Source of the DNA: Bog-756 sp963741055
Lineage (GTDB): Bacteria > Actinomycetota > Acidimicrobiia > Acidimicrobiales > RAAP-2
Reading direction: 5' to 3'
DNA length: 64,000 nt
NCBI GenBank assembly: GCA_963741055.1
Contig: CAVUGU010000007.1
Coordinates: 1-64,000, forward strand
Position numbers and translations under genes: made by a program
Shown: piece by piece, positions 45,483-54,814 of the stretch
Numbering within the stretch: the stretch's first letter is position 1
How the letters are laid out: the number at the start of each line of letters is the position of its first letter
Notes under the pieces: model-generated
The model's input: only the letters and a program-made list of their open reading frames with translations
The model's database searches: none
Told to the model about the DNA's origin: nothing

Positions 45483-46602
45483 TCAGCGCTTCCTCGTCAG
45501 CTCGACTCGAACGTACTCGGGGTCCGATTCGTCACGCATGGACAGCCGCCACCGGCAACACACTTCCTCTTTGCTGACGCGTGGAGGAATCGCCAGGATC
45601 TCCACTTTCATGTTCGGGTGGTACATCTTGGCGGTCTCGATGATCGAGGCGGGACAGGTGACGTGCGAGGCCTTCTCGGCGATGTCGGGCCGACCCATCG
45701 ACTCCCACTGGTCGACGGAGATGCACTTGTTGAAGGTCATGATGCCGACGTCGGACTCGGGCATCTCGAAGGTCAGTTCGAAGGCCTTGCCGGGGAACGA
45801 CGAAGCGTCGACCTGGATGTCCTTCATGAAGGCTTCGACCGAGCCGTTGCCGACCTTCATCCACCGCCCTTTCAGGTCGCGCACCGCGGGTAGCACGATC
45901 TCGCTCCACAGGTCCCATTGGATCGAGAACATCGCATCCAACCCGTAGCCGGATCACGATGTCCCCGGCCCAACCTTCGATGGCGGTGAGAAGGTATTCG
46001 TGGCTGCCGAGCGCCCATTTCACGAGCGTTGCCTTCGGAAGGTCGACCGACACCGACTCCGCCCCGAACGGATTGACGGTCACCACGCCACCGTTCGCCT
46101 GCTTTGCGGCAACCTCGTCGGCGACCTCCGCGACCAGTGCCTCGACGCGGTCGGCAGAGATCTCCATCCACTCCTCGAGCATCGGACCCAGCTGTGGCAG
46201 GACGATGGTTTGCCACGCTTCGGTCTGGATCTCTCGCATGAGATCGTCCCCGTATCGATTGGCGACCTCCCCGGCCCACGCCTCCACGCACACCCGGTAG
46301 TACTCGTCGCTCATCTCGATCATGTTGACGAGGGCCTGGTTGGAGAAGTCCGAGAACCGCAGGTCGGGCCGAAACGGCCCGCTGTAGTCCGGGAGCTCCG
46401 CGCTGGAGTCGACCCTGATCTCCGATCGCGTGTCGGGGCCGCTCGGCTTGTGCACCCCGGGGGGATCGACCACCGGAAACTTCTTGAAATTGTGGAGGTC
46501 GACGGGGATGTCCAGCGGAGCTGCCTCTTGGTGCTCCTCGTAGTCGGCGCCGACCTTGCGCACCTCCATCACCTTCTGGACCCTCTCATCGGGCTCGGTC
46601 AT
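45483..46602 (-). CDS. DUF6125/ATC-hydrolase-like protein, frameshifted
   Basis: Two frames form one protein of about 370 residues. The first part has LRFSDFSNQALVNMIEMSDE and EWMEISADRVEALVAEVADE; the second has MTFNKCISVDQWESMG, SHVTCPASIIETAKMYHPNM and EVCCRWRL. The spacing of the cysteines resembles the C-HE-C pattern of the L-2-amino-thiazoline-4-carboxylic-acid hydrolase-like family. The break is near 45948. It is divergent from a TetR gene with a shared palindrome, so regulated by it. Confidence 0.55.
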
Positions 46603-46681
46603 CGCACCGCTCCTTCCCTCGACTCCTCACGGTGGTCCAAGTCTTCGGGCCCGCGTGTCCGTGCCCGACAGCCGCCGCAGA

Positions 46682-46697
46682 CTAGCCGTTCGGCTAG
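46682..46697. promoter_or_regulatory. palindrome CTAGCCG-tt-CGGCTAG, candidate TetR operator
   Basis: A perfect 7+2+7 inverted repeat in the 127-base divergent region between the DUF6125-like gene and the TetR gene that starts 32 bases further on. Position and symmetry suggest autoregulation and control of the divergent gene. Confidence 0.6.
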
Positions 46698-46729
46698 GCG
46701 GGCCTCAAGCCCTTGTTAGGCTCGCTGAG

Positions 46730-47311
46730 GTGGGTCGAAGCGCCGAACAGATCGCGATAGTCCAATCGGAGGCGTCCACACTCAGCGCGGCTCAGGCCCG
46801 CATCGTCGCGGCCTCTCTCGAACTGTTCGCTCAACAAGGCGTGGGCGGCACTTCTCTCCAGATGATCGCGGACGCGGTCGGAGTGACCAAGGCAGCCGTC
46901 TACTTCCAGTTCAAGACGAAGGACGAGATCGTGTTGGCGGCCGCCGAGGACGAGCTTGCCCGGCTCCAAGCCGTCGTCGACGCTGCGGAGGCGGAGTCCT
47001 CACCGGCGCGCCGCCGTGAGATGCTGCTCGTCCGCATCGTCGATCTGTCCGTCGACCGCCGCCGGACGGTGAGCGTGATACTCAGCGATCCGGTCGTGCT
47101 GCGCTTCTTCGCCGATCATCCCGCCTATCGAAAAGTCGTTGAGCGCATCACCCACATCCTGATCGGTCCCGCGAAAGGAGTCGACAGCCATCTCCAGACC
47201 GCGATGTTCATGGCGGCAATCAGCGGCGCAGTCATGCACCCGATGGTCTCCGACTTCGACGACGACACTCTCCGGACACAATTGCTGCAGTTGGTGCGGC
47301 GATTTCGCTGA
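46730..47311 (+). CDS. TetR family transcriptional regulator
   Basis: A 193-residue canonical TetR repressor. The helix-turn-helix is intact: RIVAASLELFAQQGVGGTSL, QMIADAVGVTKAAVYFQFKT and KDEIV. The C-terminal ligand-binding domain is helical (RTVSVILSDPVVLRFFADHP). It is divergent from the DUF6125-like gene with a CTAGCCG palindrome in between. The GTG start at 46730 is inferred; longer frames are antisense. Confidence 0.88.
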   Translation: MGRSAEQIAIVQSEASTLSAAQARIVAASLELFAQQGVGGTSLQMIADAVGVTKAAVYFQFKTKDEIVLAAAEDELARLQAVVDAAEAESSPARRREMLLVRIVDLSVDRRRTVSVILSDPVVLRFFADHPAYRKVVERITHILIGPAKGVDSHLQTAMFMAAISGAVMHPMVSDFDDDTLRTQLLQLVRRFR

Positions 47312-47322
47312 ATTCGTCGGGC

Positions 47323-48237
47323 TTACTCCGTCGCCACGAGGTGCGCCCGTGCCCATTCGCCGATCATCTCGAACGCATCGGCGGCCGCCGGGAATCCGAA
47401 GTTGACGAAGCCGTGGGGCTGCCCCGGATAAGACACCTCGGTGGTATCGACCCCGACCTCGTCCAACCGCTGTGTATACGCCCGACCTTCGTCGCGTAGA
47501 ACGTCGCAGCCACCGAGGACGACCAGAGCCGGTGGGAGATCGGTCAGCGTGGTTGCGTGCAGCGGAGCGGCGAACGGGTCCCGTTCGATGTCCCGTTCGC
47601 CGGCATACGAAGTCCAGAAGAACTCGCTCGCCTTTTCGGAGACGATGAGACCGGAGAACTCCTTCCTCGAGGCGTGCGCAGAGCCATGGGCGTCGAGGAC
47701 CGGGTAGATCAGGATCTGACCGGCCAGGCCGGGCGTCGCGCCGTCGTCACGGAGCCGCAGAGAGACGGCAGCCGCCAGGTTCCCGCCGGCGCTCTCACCG
47801 GCCACCATGACGGTCCGCTCCGACGCGCCGAGGCTCGGCGCATTCGCCAGCGCCCAGCGGGTGACCGCCTCGGAATCGTCGAGAGCCGCAGGATAGGGAT
47901 GCTCGGGTGCCATCCGGTACTCCACCGAGACGACCGCCGTACCGGTGGCGAAGGCGAGCTCCCGCGCAACTGCGTCCATGAGCGGCACGCTTCCGAGACA
48001 CCAACCTCCGCCGTGGAAGTAGACGATGGCGCCGGTTGGCTGGTGAGCGTGCTCGTAGATGCGCACGGGAATCCCGCTGACGACCTCGTCGTGCACCTTG
48101 GAGATCTCACGAGTGACGGGTAGCTCGAACGAACCGCGAGCCAGTGCCAGGAACTCCGGAGAGAAGTCGTCGAGCGGAAGGGGGTTCGCCTCCAACCACT
48201 CGGCAACCCATGGATCGAGAACTCCTTCGTCTGGCAC
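47323..48237 (-). CDS. alpha/beta hydrolase, hormone-sensitive lipase family
   Basis: A 304-residue esterase or lipase of the HSL family. The oxyanion-hole motif HGGGW, the nucleophile elbow GESAGGN, the acid in CDVLRDEG and the histidine in QPHGFVNFG are intact. It hydrolyses short to medium acyl esters. It converges with the TetR gene (11-base gap). Confidence 0.92.
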   Translation of the reverse strand: MPDEGVLDPWVAEWLEANPLPLDDFSPEFLALARGSFELPVTREISKVHDEVVSGIPVRIYEHAHQPTGAIVYFHGGGWCLGSVPLMDAVARELAFATGTAVVSVEYRMAPEHPYPAALDDSEAVTRWALANAPSLGASERTVMVAGESAGGNLAAAVSLRLRDDGATPGLAGQILIYPVLDAHGSAHASRKEFSGLIVSEKASEFFWTSYAGERDIERDPFAAPLHATTLTDLPPALVVLGGCDVLRDEGRAYTQRLDEVGVDTTEVSYPGQPHGFVNFGFPAAADAFEMIGEWARAHLVATE

Positions 48238-48267
48238 GACACATTCCCCTTTCGACTCGTGTACCGA

Positions 48268-48846
48268 TCAGTTACTCGGCTCGTGGCCGAGTCTGCGGAT
48301 ACCGAACGCGAGCATGATCTGTGAGATCCCCTTGAACAGGGCCAGGAACCCCACCCAGAACAGGATGAGGTAGGTCCGTTGTTGCAGCGCATACACCCGA
48401 TCGGACCCCGACACCCAGAAGGCCAGCAGGATGAGCAGGATGCCCACGATCAAGCCACTCCACCAATAGGGGTTCATCTCCCGATACGCGACCGCCCGGG
48501 AGATCTCGAACGCCCCGTAGAGAATCAGGACCAACCCGAGGACCGAGGCGAGGGCGAAGAAGGTGTTGATCGGGCGGATCAGCGCCCAGAGCCCGCCGAG
48601 TAGGAAGATCACCGCCATGATGATGTGCAAGACCCTCCAGCCGCCGGGCACGAAGGCTCCCAGGGCGGCCTCGTTCACGCCTGCGGCGATCAGGACGATG
48701 CCGATGAGGATGCCCACGGTGGTGATCGACGTCTCGTTGAGTCGGAGCACCAGCCAGGCAACGATCAGCCACGCGATCCCGGTGATGAGAGGGAGCCACC
48801 AGTACTTGGCCCCCTCCCGCACAATGCTGCGTACTTCGGTGACCAT
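48268..48846 (-). CDS. HdeD/DUF308 family membrane protein
   Basis: A 192-residue integral membrane protein with six predicted helices (WWLPLITGIAWLIVAWLVL, GILIGIVLIAAG, IIMAVIFLLGGLWALI and others) in the three-repeat layout of the HdeD/DUF308 family, which has been linked to acid resistance in enterobacteria. The start is the ATG at 48846, just after an AGAGAGAG stretch. Confidence 0.85.
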   Translation of the reverse strand: MVTEVRSIVREGAKYWWLPLITGIAWLIVAWLVLRLNETSITTVGILIGIVLIAAGVNEAALGAFVPGGWRVLHIIMAVIFLLGGLWALIRPINTFFALASVLGLVLILYGAFEISRAVAYREMNPYWWSGLIVGILLILLAFWVSGSDRVYALQQRTYLILFWVGFLALFKGISQIMLAFGIRRLGHEPSN

Positions 48847-48959
48847 GCTCAGCTCTCTCTTCTCGCGGTGTGCTCCTGCCAGGGACCGTACGACCCTGAC
48901 CAGGAGCAATCAAGCGATCCACCCCCATCGTGCCTCGCCCGCCACCGCGGGTCTCGGTG

Positions 48960-49616
48960 TCACCCGGGTCGCTGCTTCGCCGGTGCACGCTGTCGCGCCT
49001 CGGGGACGCCACGTAGGTTCAGCAGCAGATCGACGGTCTTCCCAGCGTCGGCACGGGCACTGAGCGGATCCGGCGCGGTGGCCACGAACTGGGCGGCCGC
49101 CATGACCGCGGCGAGCAGCATCCTGGTGAGGGGCTCGACCGGGGCTTCTTCGATCTCTCCCCGGTCGATTGCCTCTTGAACGGTGTCACGGACCAGACCG
49201 AGCGCGTAGCGGTCGGTGATCTCGTTTCGGGTCTCCGGAGACAGCACCGCGGGGCCGTCGATCGCACAGATGCGTTGGACAGCTGGATCGAGCATGGCAT
49301 CGAGGTAAGCGTGGCAGCCGGCGCGAAGGACCGCGAGGGGATCGTCGTGGCCCGCGGTCATTCCTGCCTCGGCAGTGGTTGCGACCACTTCACTCTCCAC
49401 TTGCTCGTAGACCGCGAGGAAGAGCGATCGCTTGTCGACGAAGTGATGTTGCAGTGCGCCTCGCGTGACGCCGGCAGCCGCGACGATGGTCTCCGCGGAC
49501 GCGCCGGCATACCCGTGAACAGCAAACAAGTCGCGCGCCGCCGAGAGCAACGCGGCGCGGGTGGACTCGGAGCGCTCGGCTTGAGTCGACCGGTTAGACG
49601 ATTTCCTCTTGACCAT
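48960..49616 (-). CDS. TetR family transcriptional regulator, possibly leaderless
   Basis: A 218-residue TetR protein with an intact helix-turn-helix (ALLSAARDLFAVHGYAGAS, ETIVAAAGVTRGALQHHFVD and KRSLFLAVYEQ). Its ATG at 49616 is directly followed upstream by a 39-bp palindrome shared with the divergent maleylpyruvate-isomerase-like gene, leaving no room for a ribosome-binding site; the message is probably leaderless. It likely represses itself and the neighbour. Confidence 0.9.
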   Translation of the reverse strand: MVKRKSSNRSTQAERSESTRAALLSAARDLFAVHGYAGASAETIVAAAGVTRGALQHHFVDKRSLFLAVYEQVESEVVATTAEAGMTAGHDDPLAVLRAGCHAYLDAMLDPAVQRICAIDGPAVLSPETRNEITDRYALGLVRDTVQEAIDRGEIEEAPVEPLTRMLLAAVMAAAQFVATAPDPLSARADAGKTVDLLLNLRGVPEARQRAPAKQRPG

Positions 49617-49655
49617 ACATGCGGTACGCATGTAACTTACATGCGTACCGCATGT
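49617..49655. promoter_or_regulatory. perfect 39-bp palindrome, double TetR operator
   Basis: ACATGCGGTACGCATGTAA, one C, and its exact complement TTACATGCGTACCGCATGT (19+1+19). Each arm is itself a near-palindrome (CATGCG-gta-CGCATG), so two regulator dimers could bind side by side, as known for QacR- and EthR-like repressors. It begins one base from the ATG of the TetR gene and ends 31 bases before the divergent gene. Confidence 0.8.
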
Positions 49656-49686
49656 TACTTGATTGCCCATCCCTTGGGAGGAACCG

Positions 49687-50355
49687 ATGACTCTCGAAAG
49701 ATCCGTCGTCGTACCCGGAGTGCTCGTCGAGTACCGCTCGTTCGGCGAATTGCTCGGCGGCTTGTCCGACGAACAATGGCAATCACCCAGCCGGTGTGCC
49801 GGATGGAGTGTCGCGGACGTGGCCGGGCATGTGGTCGGCCAGCTCTCCGACGTGACCGCTTTCCGTCTCGACGGACTCGGAACACCCGAAGCAACCGCTC
49901 GCCAGGTGGAGGAGCGACGTGGGCGCACAGCGGCCGACCTGGCCGAGGAGCTCGACGCGACGACACAGACCGCGGCCGACCTGATCGGGAGCTTCGACGA
50001 CGACGCCTACAACGCCGAGGGACCGCAGGGGAACGGCCAGACGCTCGGTTACGGAATCGAGTCTCTCTGGTTCGACACGTTCCTCCACGCCGACGACATC
50101 CGCGTCGCATTCGGGGGAACGACCACGTCAACCGACGCGCACGCGCCCTCGGTGTCGCACATCGCTCAAGTGCTCACCGACCAGGGCTGGCATCCCGCCA
50201 CCATTCGCCTGAACGGACTCGACGAGTTCCTCGTCGGCAACGGGAGCGAGGACAGGGTGATCGAGGGCGATCCGATGCAGTTCATCCTGGTCTCGACAGG
50301 CCGCGCCGATCCCGGACGGCTCGGGCTCGATCCCACTGTCAACATCTATCGCTGA
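49687..50355 (+). CDS. maleylpyruvate isomerase/DinB-like (MDMPI) family protein
   Basis: A 222-residue protein with the MDMPI/TIGR03083-like pattern: LGGLSDEQWQSPSRCAGWSV and VADVAGHVVGQLSDVTAFRL, the histidine being a metal ligand of the DinB-type bundle. It lacks further landmarks of a known activity; mycothiol-linked reactions are typical of the family. The ATG at 49687 follows GGGAGGAACC. It is divergent from, and presumably repressed by, the neighbouring TetR protein. Confidence 0.8.
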   Translation: MTLERSVVVPGVLVEYRSFGELLGGLSDEQWQSPSRCAGWSVADVAGHVVGQLSDVTAFRLDGLGTPEATARQVEERRGRTAADLAEELDATTQTAADLIGSFDDDAYNAEGPQGNGQTLGYGIESLWFDTFLHADDIRVAFGGTTTSTDAHAPSVSHIAQVLTDQGWHPATIRLNGLDEFLVGNGSEDRVIEGDPMQFILVSTGRADPGRLGLDPTVNIYR

Positions 50356-50381
50356 ACCACATCGACCCATAGAGTCGGTGA

Positions 50382-50588
50382 GTGCCCCCGACAATTCCGC
50401 CCGCCGCCATGATCGAGCACCGGCGGGCAGTCGAAGCCGGGGAGGAGTTCTACGTCGATCCCGATACGGGCTATCTGGTCATGACGGCACCCGCACTGAA
50501 AAGGCGCGGCGAGTGCTGTGGAAGCGGATGCCGGCACTGCCCCTACCCGGTCGAGAAACAACGACGGGCGGGACGCCCCGACGCCTAG
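50382..50588 (+). CDS. DUF5522 domain protein
   Basis: A 68-residue protein with YVDPDTGYLVMTAPALKRRG and CCGSGCRHCPYP, the DUF5522 signature of clustered cysteines, probably metal-binding. The function is unknown. It starts with GTG 26 bases after the MDMPI-like gene. Confidence 0.8.
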   Translation: MPPTIPPAAMIEHRRAVEAGEEFYVDPDTGYLVMTAPALKRRGECCGSGCRHCPYPVEKQRRAGRPDA

Positions 50589-50602
50589 CAGACCGGTAGC
50601 TG

Positions 50603-50962
50603 CTATTCGGGCGCACCGACTTGGTGGAGCTCAACGACGTTTCCGGAAGGGTCGGAGAGAAAGGCCTGGCGGTTTGCGCCGACGGCGACGGGATCCCCGA
50701 CCTCGATGCCCCTCCTGCGCAGCTCCCCGACCACTTGGTCGAGGTCGGCCACCTGAATTGCGAAGTGCTGACCGAGGTTCGAAGGCACCGGAGCCTCGAC
50801 CAGATGGACCTGTTGGGTTCCGAGGTTGATCCAGGCCCCTGCGATGCCGAGATCCGGACGGTCGTGTCGCACCTCTCCTCCGAGCACTTCGGTGTAGAAG
50901 GGCAGCGTCTCCTCCACATCGCGCACGTTGACGGAGACGTGGTGCACCGCGAGCGGTTCCAT
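50603..50962 (-). CDS. VOC family (glyoxalase/dioxygenase fold) protein
   Basis: A 119-residue one-module VOC protein. HHVSVNVRDVEETLPFYTEV holds the N-terminal metal-ligand histidine, QHFAIQVADLDQVVGELRRR follows, and FLSDPSGNVVELHQV contains the final glutamate. It may be a lyase, isomerase or resistance protein; no specific assignment. It converges on the DUF5522 gene. Confidence 0.85.
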   Translation of the reverse strand: MEPLAVHHVSVNVRDVEETLPFYTEVLGGEVRHDRPDLGIAGAWINLGTQQVHLVEAPVPSNLGQHFAIQVADLDQVVGELRRRGIEVGDPVAVGANRQAFLSDPSGNVVELHQVGAPE

Positions 50963-51086
50963 GGTCACCAGTCTACGGACCGCGAGCGAACCACTCTGAA
51001 CCTACGTCCTCGTGTGAAGTGACCCGCAGGCCACCTGGTTCTGCGTGGGGATTGCAACCAAAGAGCCTCGGGTAAATGATGAACGC

Positions 51087-51960
51087 ATGACGGAACGACA
51101 GGTGAAACTGGCGGTGCTCGGCGTCGGAGCGATGGGAACCGGCATGGCCGACAGCGCCATCCGAGCGGGCATCCCGCTCGTCGTCTGGAACCGTGAGCCC
51201 ACTGCGACCATCCCGTTCAGGGACCGAGGCGTGGAGGTGGCCGAAATCCGTGCCCGCTGCGGTTGCGGAGGCCGATGTGGCGATCACCATGGTGACCAAT
51301 GCCCAGGCAGTTCACTCGATCGCGGACGAACAGGGACTCGTGTCGGCTCTTCGACCCGGAGCGGTGTGGGCCCAGATGAGTACGATCGGCGTCGAGGGCA
51401 CCGAACGCGTAGCAGCTCTGATGAAGGAGCGGAGTCCTGATGCCCATTTCGTGGACGCCCCGGTCTCCGGCAGCACCGTGCCCGCGGAACAAGGTGCCCT
51501 GGTCATCTTCGCGTCGGGGCCGGATGAAGCTCGTCCCAAGGTGACTCCGATCTTCGAGGCGATCGGTCGACGCACCATCTGGCTCGGCCCGGCCGGCAAC
51601 GGTTCGCGGATGAAGCTGGTGAACAACGTCCTACTGGCATTCACCGCCGAAGGGGTCGCGAACAGCTTCGCGTTGGCCGACCACCTCGGTATCGACAGGA
51701 ATTCGGTCATCGATGCCTTCGACGGCGGGCCGCTCGTCTCGCAGTGGGAGTCAGGAAAGTTCCAGCGCATCGCGAAAGACGACTTCTCCCCCGAATTCCC
51801 GCTGGGCCTCGCGTTGAAAGACGTCGACCTCGCACTCGAGGAAGGGGGTGGGGACCGCTTCTCGGTTCTTGCGGCCTTGTCCAAGGAGTGGACGGGGATC
51901 GCTGAGCAGGGACTGGGGACCGAGGACATCACCGTCGTCACGAAGGTCCTGGCCGGCTGA
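51087..51960 (+). CDS. NAD-binding 3-hydroxyisobutyrate-dehydrogenase-like protein, frameshifted
   Basis: A beta-hydroxyacid dehydrogenase (6PGDH/HIBADH superfamily). VKLAVLGVGAMGTGMADSAI is the nucleotide-binding loop; VDAPVSGSTVPAEQGALVIF is the substrate loop, and GNGSRMKLVNNVLL carries the catalytic lysine. The frame breaks near 51250 between the first strand-helix repeat and VAEADVAITMVTNAQAV. The substrate is unknown, likely a short beta-hydroxyacid. Confidence 0.8.
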
Positions 51961-52019
51961 CCGGATCGACTCGCAGAGCGGATTGACTCGATGTCCGCGA
52001 CCACGTTGGCAATGATCCG

Positions 52020-53675
52020 ATGATGGCTCGACTTCTCGCCGACCGCGCCGTAGGTGAGTCGCGGAGCGCAAAGGCGGCCGTCACCTCTTCGCAGTCTTTG
52101 GCCCTTGCCACTCTGCTCTTCGTTCTCTTCCTGACCTTCCTCGACAACACCATCGTCACGGTGGTGCTCGCTCACGTCCAAAGCGAGCTCCACGCCTCGG
52201 TGACCCAGCTGCAGTGGGTGGTCAACGGCTATGCACTCACCTTCGCCGGCCTCATGCTGAGCTTCGGTACCGCGGGCGACCTACTCGGGAGAAAGAAGGT
52301 GATGCTCGCGGGCGTAGCCGTCTTCATCGCCGGTTCGGTCATCGCCGCGGTCGCTCCCACGGTAGATGTCCTCATCGCCGGCCGGGTGGTGATGGGAGTG
52401 GGGGCAGCGGCGTCCGAGCCGGGCACTCTGTCGATGATCCGCCAGCTCTATCCCGACCGGGCTGCCCGAGCCCGTTCGCTCGGCATCTGGGCGGCCGTCT
52501 CGAGCTTGGGTCTCGCCCTCGGTCCTCTGATCGGAAGTCTTCTGGTCTACGGATGGTCGTGGCGGGCGATCTTCTGGTTCAACGTGTTCTTCGGGGCCTT
52601 GGCGTTGCTGAGCGCAGCGTTCGTGCTTCCCGAGAGTTCCGACCCGGTCGGTGCCCGGTTCGACTTCGCCGGCTTCGTCCTCGCCGCAGTTGCCCTCGGA
52701 TCGCTCACCTTCGCCATCATCCTCGGCGAAACCCACGGCTACCGCACCTGGTGGATCGAGCTCCTCTTCGGCTTCTCCTTGTTGGCTGCGATCGGTTTCG
52801 TCGTCGCGGAGCTCTCTGCGAAGAACCCCGTCCTCAACGTTCGCTACTTCAAGAAACCGGCGTTCACCGGGTCGAACATCATCGCCTTCACTGCTTACTT
52901 CGGGACCTTTGCCATCTTCTTCATGGTCGCGCTCTATCTCCAGGTGGTCGTGCAGAGATCGCCTCTCGGGCTCGCGCTCGACTTCGTGCCGATGGCTGTC
53001 GGCATGGTGGCCGCGTCCTTGTTCACCGGGCGGTGGGTCGCGCTCTGGGGCCCTCGCATCCCGATGGCAACCGGCTGCTTCCTGGCCGGAGCCGGGATCA
53101 TCCTTACCAATCGCGCGATCTCCCCGACCGTCGGGTTCGCGCAGATCGGATGGCCCATGTTCATCGCCGGAGTCGGCGTCGGCATGGCCATGGTGCCGGT
53201 GACCTCGGCCGCACTCGGTTCGGTACCTCCCCAGCATTCGGGCATGGCCTCCTCGACCACCAACACGTTCCGCGAGCTCGGGGCGGTGGTCGGGGTGGCC
53301 GTTCTCGGCTCCATCGTCTACGCGCAGCTCACCGTCCAGCTGGTCCGGCGATTGACGGCCATCGGCATCCCGAAGTCATACCAATCGCTGGTGGTCACCG
53401 CGGTCACGACCGGCACCTACCAGAACCAAGCGAAGGCGGCCACGGCCAAGAGTCCCGCGATCACCCACATCGTGAACGAAGTGGTCACCGCTGCCTATGG
53501 GGCCTTTGGACACGGGCTCAACCTGTCACTGAACGTCGCCGGCGCGCTGCTGCTCGCCTCCTCGGTCCTCGCGCTCGCAACCGTCTACGGACGGCGCGTT
53601 CACCTCCAACGGGTCGGTTCGATCGACGGCCATCCCCTTCACCTCATCGTCGAAGGTGACGCCGGTCCGGCCTAG
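52020..53675 (+). CDS. DHA2 family MFS drug transporter (14 TMS)
   Basis: A 551-residue multidrug exporter of the EmrB/QacA type. Motif C-like FLTFLDNTIVTVVL in helix 1, QWVVNGYALTFAGLMLSFGT, motif A as DLLGRKKVML, and GRVVMGVGAAASEPGTLSMI are characteristic; 14 hydrophobic segments. Proton-driven efflux of amphiphiles is expected. The start may be either ATG at 52020 or 52023. Confidence 0.9.
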   Translation: MMARLLADRAVGESRSAKAAVTSSQSLALATLLFVLFLTFLDNTIVTVVLAHVQSELHASVTQLQWVVNGYALTFAGLMLSFGTAGDLLGRKKVMLAGVAVFIAGSVIAAVAPTVDVLIAGRVVMGVGAAASEPGTLSMIRQLYPDRAARARSLGIWAAVSSLGLALGPLIGSLLVYGWSWRAIFWFNVFFGALALLSAAFVLPESSDPVGARFDFAGFVLAAVALGSLTFAIILGETHGYRTWWIELLFGFSLLAAIGFVVAELSAKNPVLNVRYFKKPAFTGSNIIAFTAYFGTFAIFFMVALYLQVVVQRSPLGLALDFVPMAVGMVAASLFTGRWVALWGPRIPMATGCFLAGAGIILTNRAISPTVGFAQIGWPMFIAGVGVGMAMVPVTSAALGSVPPQHSGMASSTTNTFRELGAVVGVAVLGSIVYAQLTVQLVRRLTAIGIPKSYQSLVVTAVTTGTYQNQAKAATAKSPAITHIVNEVVTAAYGAFGHGLNLSLNVAGALLLASSVLALATVYGRRVHLQRVGSIDGHPLHLIVEGDAGPA

Positions 53676-53724
53676 CGCGGATCGATCTCATCGCACTTGC
53701 CGGGTGTTTTGATGGTGAGAACCT

Positions 53725-54789
53725 ATGGATATGCCAGGGCGGTTTCTTCGCGGGGATGGGGCAAAGAATGGACTCCGACGCCTGATCAGGGCCTCGGCTT
53801 GCGCATTGCCGGTGGTGCTCGTCGCGGCGTGCTCACGGTCCGCAACCGTCGCTCCCACTGCGGCGACTTCACAGCCCGCGAATCCCCGGATCATCATCGA
53901 TACCGACCTGTCCTTGTGGTGGGACGACGCCACCGCGGTCGGGATGGCCAACGTGTTGCAACAGCGTGGCCACATCCGTGTCCTCGGCATCATGTCGGAC
54001 GTGCGCAACCCGATCGCCGTGGCTGCCATCGACGGCATCGACACGGCTTACGGCCATCCGAACATCCCACTCGGTGCGGTTGTCGACAGCAGTGCCGACA
54101 CGGCCGCCCACGGTTACACGGACACCCTGGTCGAGGATCTCCCCCACGCCATCCGGTCGAGTGCTCAAGTCGGGAGCGCGGTGACCCTCTACCGGCGACG
54201 GCTCGGCGCCCAACCCGATCACAGCGTGACGATCGTCGCCATCGGAGGCGACACCAACCTTGCGGGCTTGCTGGCCTCGGGGCCCGGTCAAGGTAGTTCG
54301 CTCGCCGGCCGCTCGTTGGTGGCCACCAAGGTGAAGAAGCTCGTCATCGAAGACGGGCTCTTCCCCAACGGTGCGCCGCCCCTTACCAACGAAGCGATCG
54401 ACCCTGCCGCCACGCGCACACTGGTCGCCGACGACGACTGGCCGACCCCGATCGCCTGGGTCGATGGCCTCACCGGCATCCAGACCCGGGTCGGCGGTGA
54501 TCTCTGCAAGGCCGTCGGCCCACGAAATCCGATGCGGATCGTGTACGAGGCGAAGTTCGGCTGTGGACCACCGGGCGACGGTGACTGGGATGGGCCCACC
54601 CTGCTGTACGCCATCGAAGGTCCGCGAGACGTCTTCGTCGAGTTGGGCCAGGGTGGCGGCGCGATCGTCAACGCCTCCGGCGGGCTGTCATGGGGCACTG
54701 ATCCGCAGAAGAGCAACGAGGTCTACGTCCACGTCGAGGATCAGCAGGCTCTGAATCAACAGATCGATTCGCTGCTCGCCGCTCGCTGA
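53725..54789 (+). CDS. nucleoside-hydrolase-like lipoprotein with altered active site
   Basis: A 354-residue lipoprotein (signal to LVAACS, Cys36) with the fold landmarks of inosine-uridine-preferring nucleoside hydrolases: RIIIDTDLSLWWDDATAVGM, IRVLGIMSD and AYGHPNIPLGAVVD. The calcium-binding DTDxGxDD motif has two extra residues (DTDLSLWWDD), so catalysis may be altered. It is exported and lipid-anchored, unlike the usual cytosolic enzymes. It follows the MFS gene by 49 bases. Confidence 0.7.
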   Translation: MDMPGRFLRGDGAKNGLRRLIRASACALPVVLVAACSRSATVAPTAATSQPANPRIIIDTDLSLWWDDATAVGMANVLQQRGHIRVLGIMSDVRNPIAVAAIDGIDTAYGHPNIPLGAVVDSSADTAAHGYTDTLVEDLPHAIRSSAQVGSAVTLYRRRLGAQPDHSVTIVAIGGDTNLAGLLASGPGQGSSLAGRSLVATKVKKLVIEDGLFPNGAPPLTNEAIDPAATRTLVADDDWPTPIAWVDGLTGIQTRVGGDLCKAVGPRNPMRIVYEAKFGCGPPGDGDWDGPTLLYAIEGPRDVFVELGQGGGAIVNASGGLSWGTDPQKSNEVYVHVEDQQALNQQIDSLLAAR

Positions 54790-54814
54790 CCCCCGAAGGC
54801 GGCGGAGGATCCAG

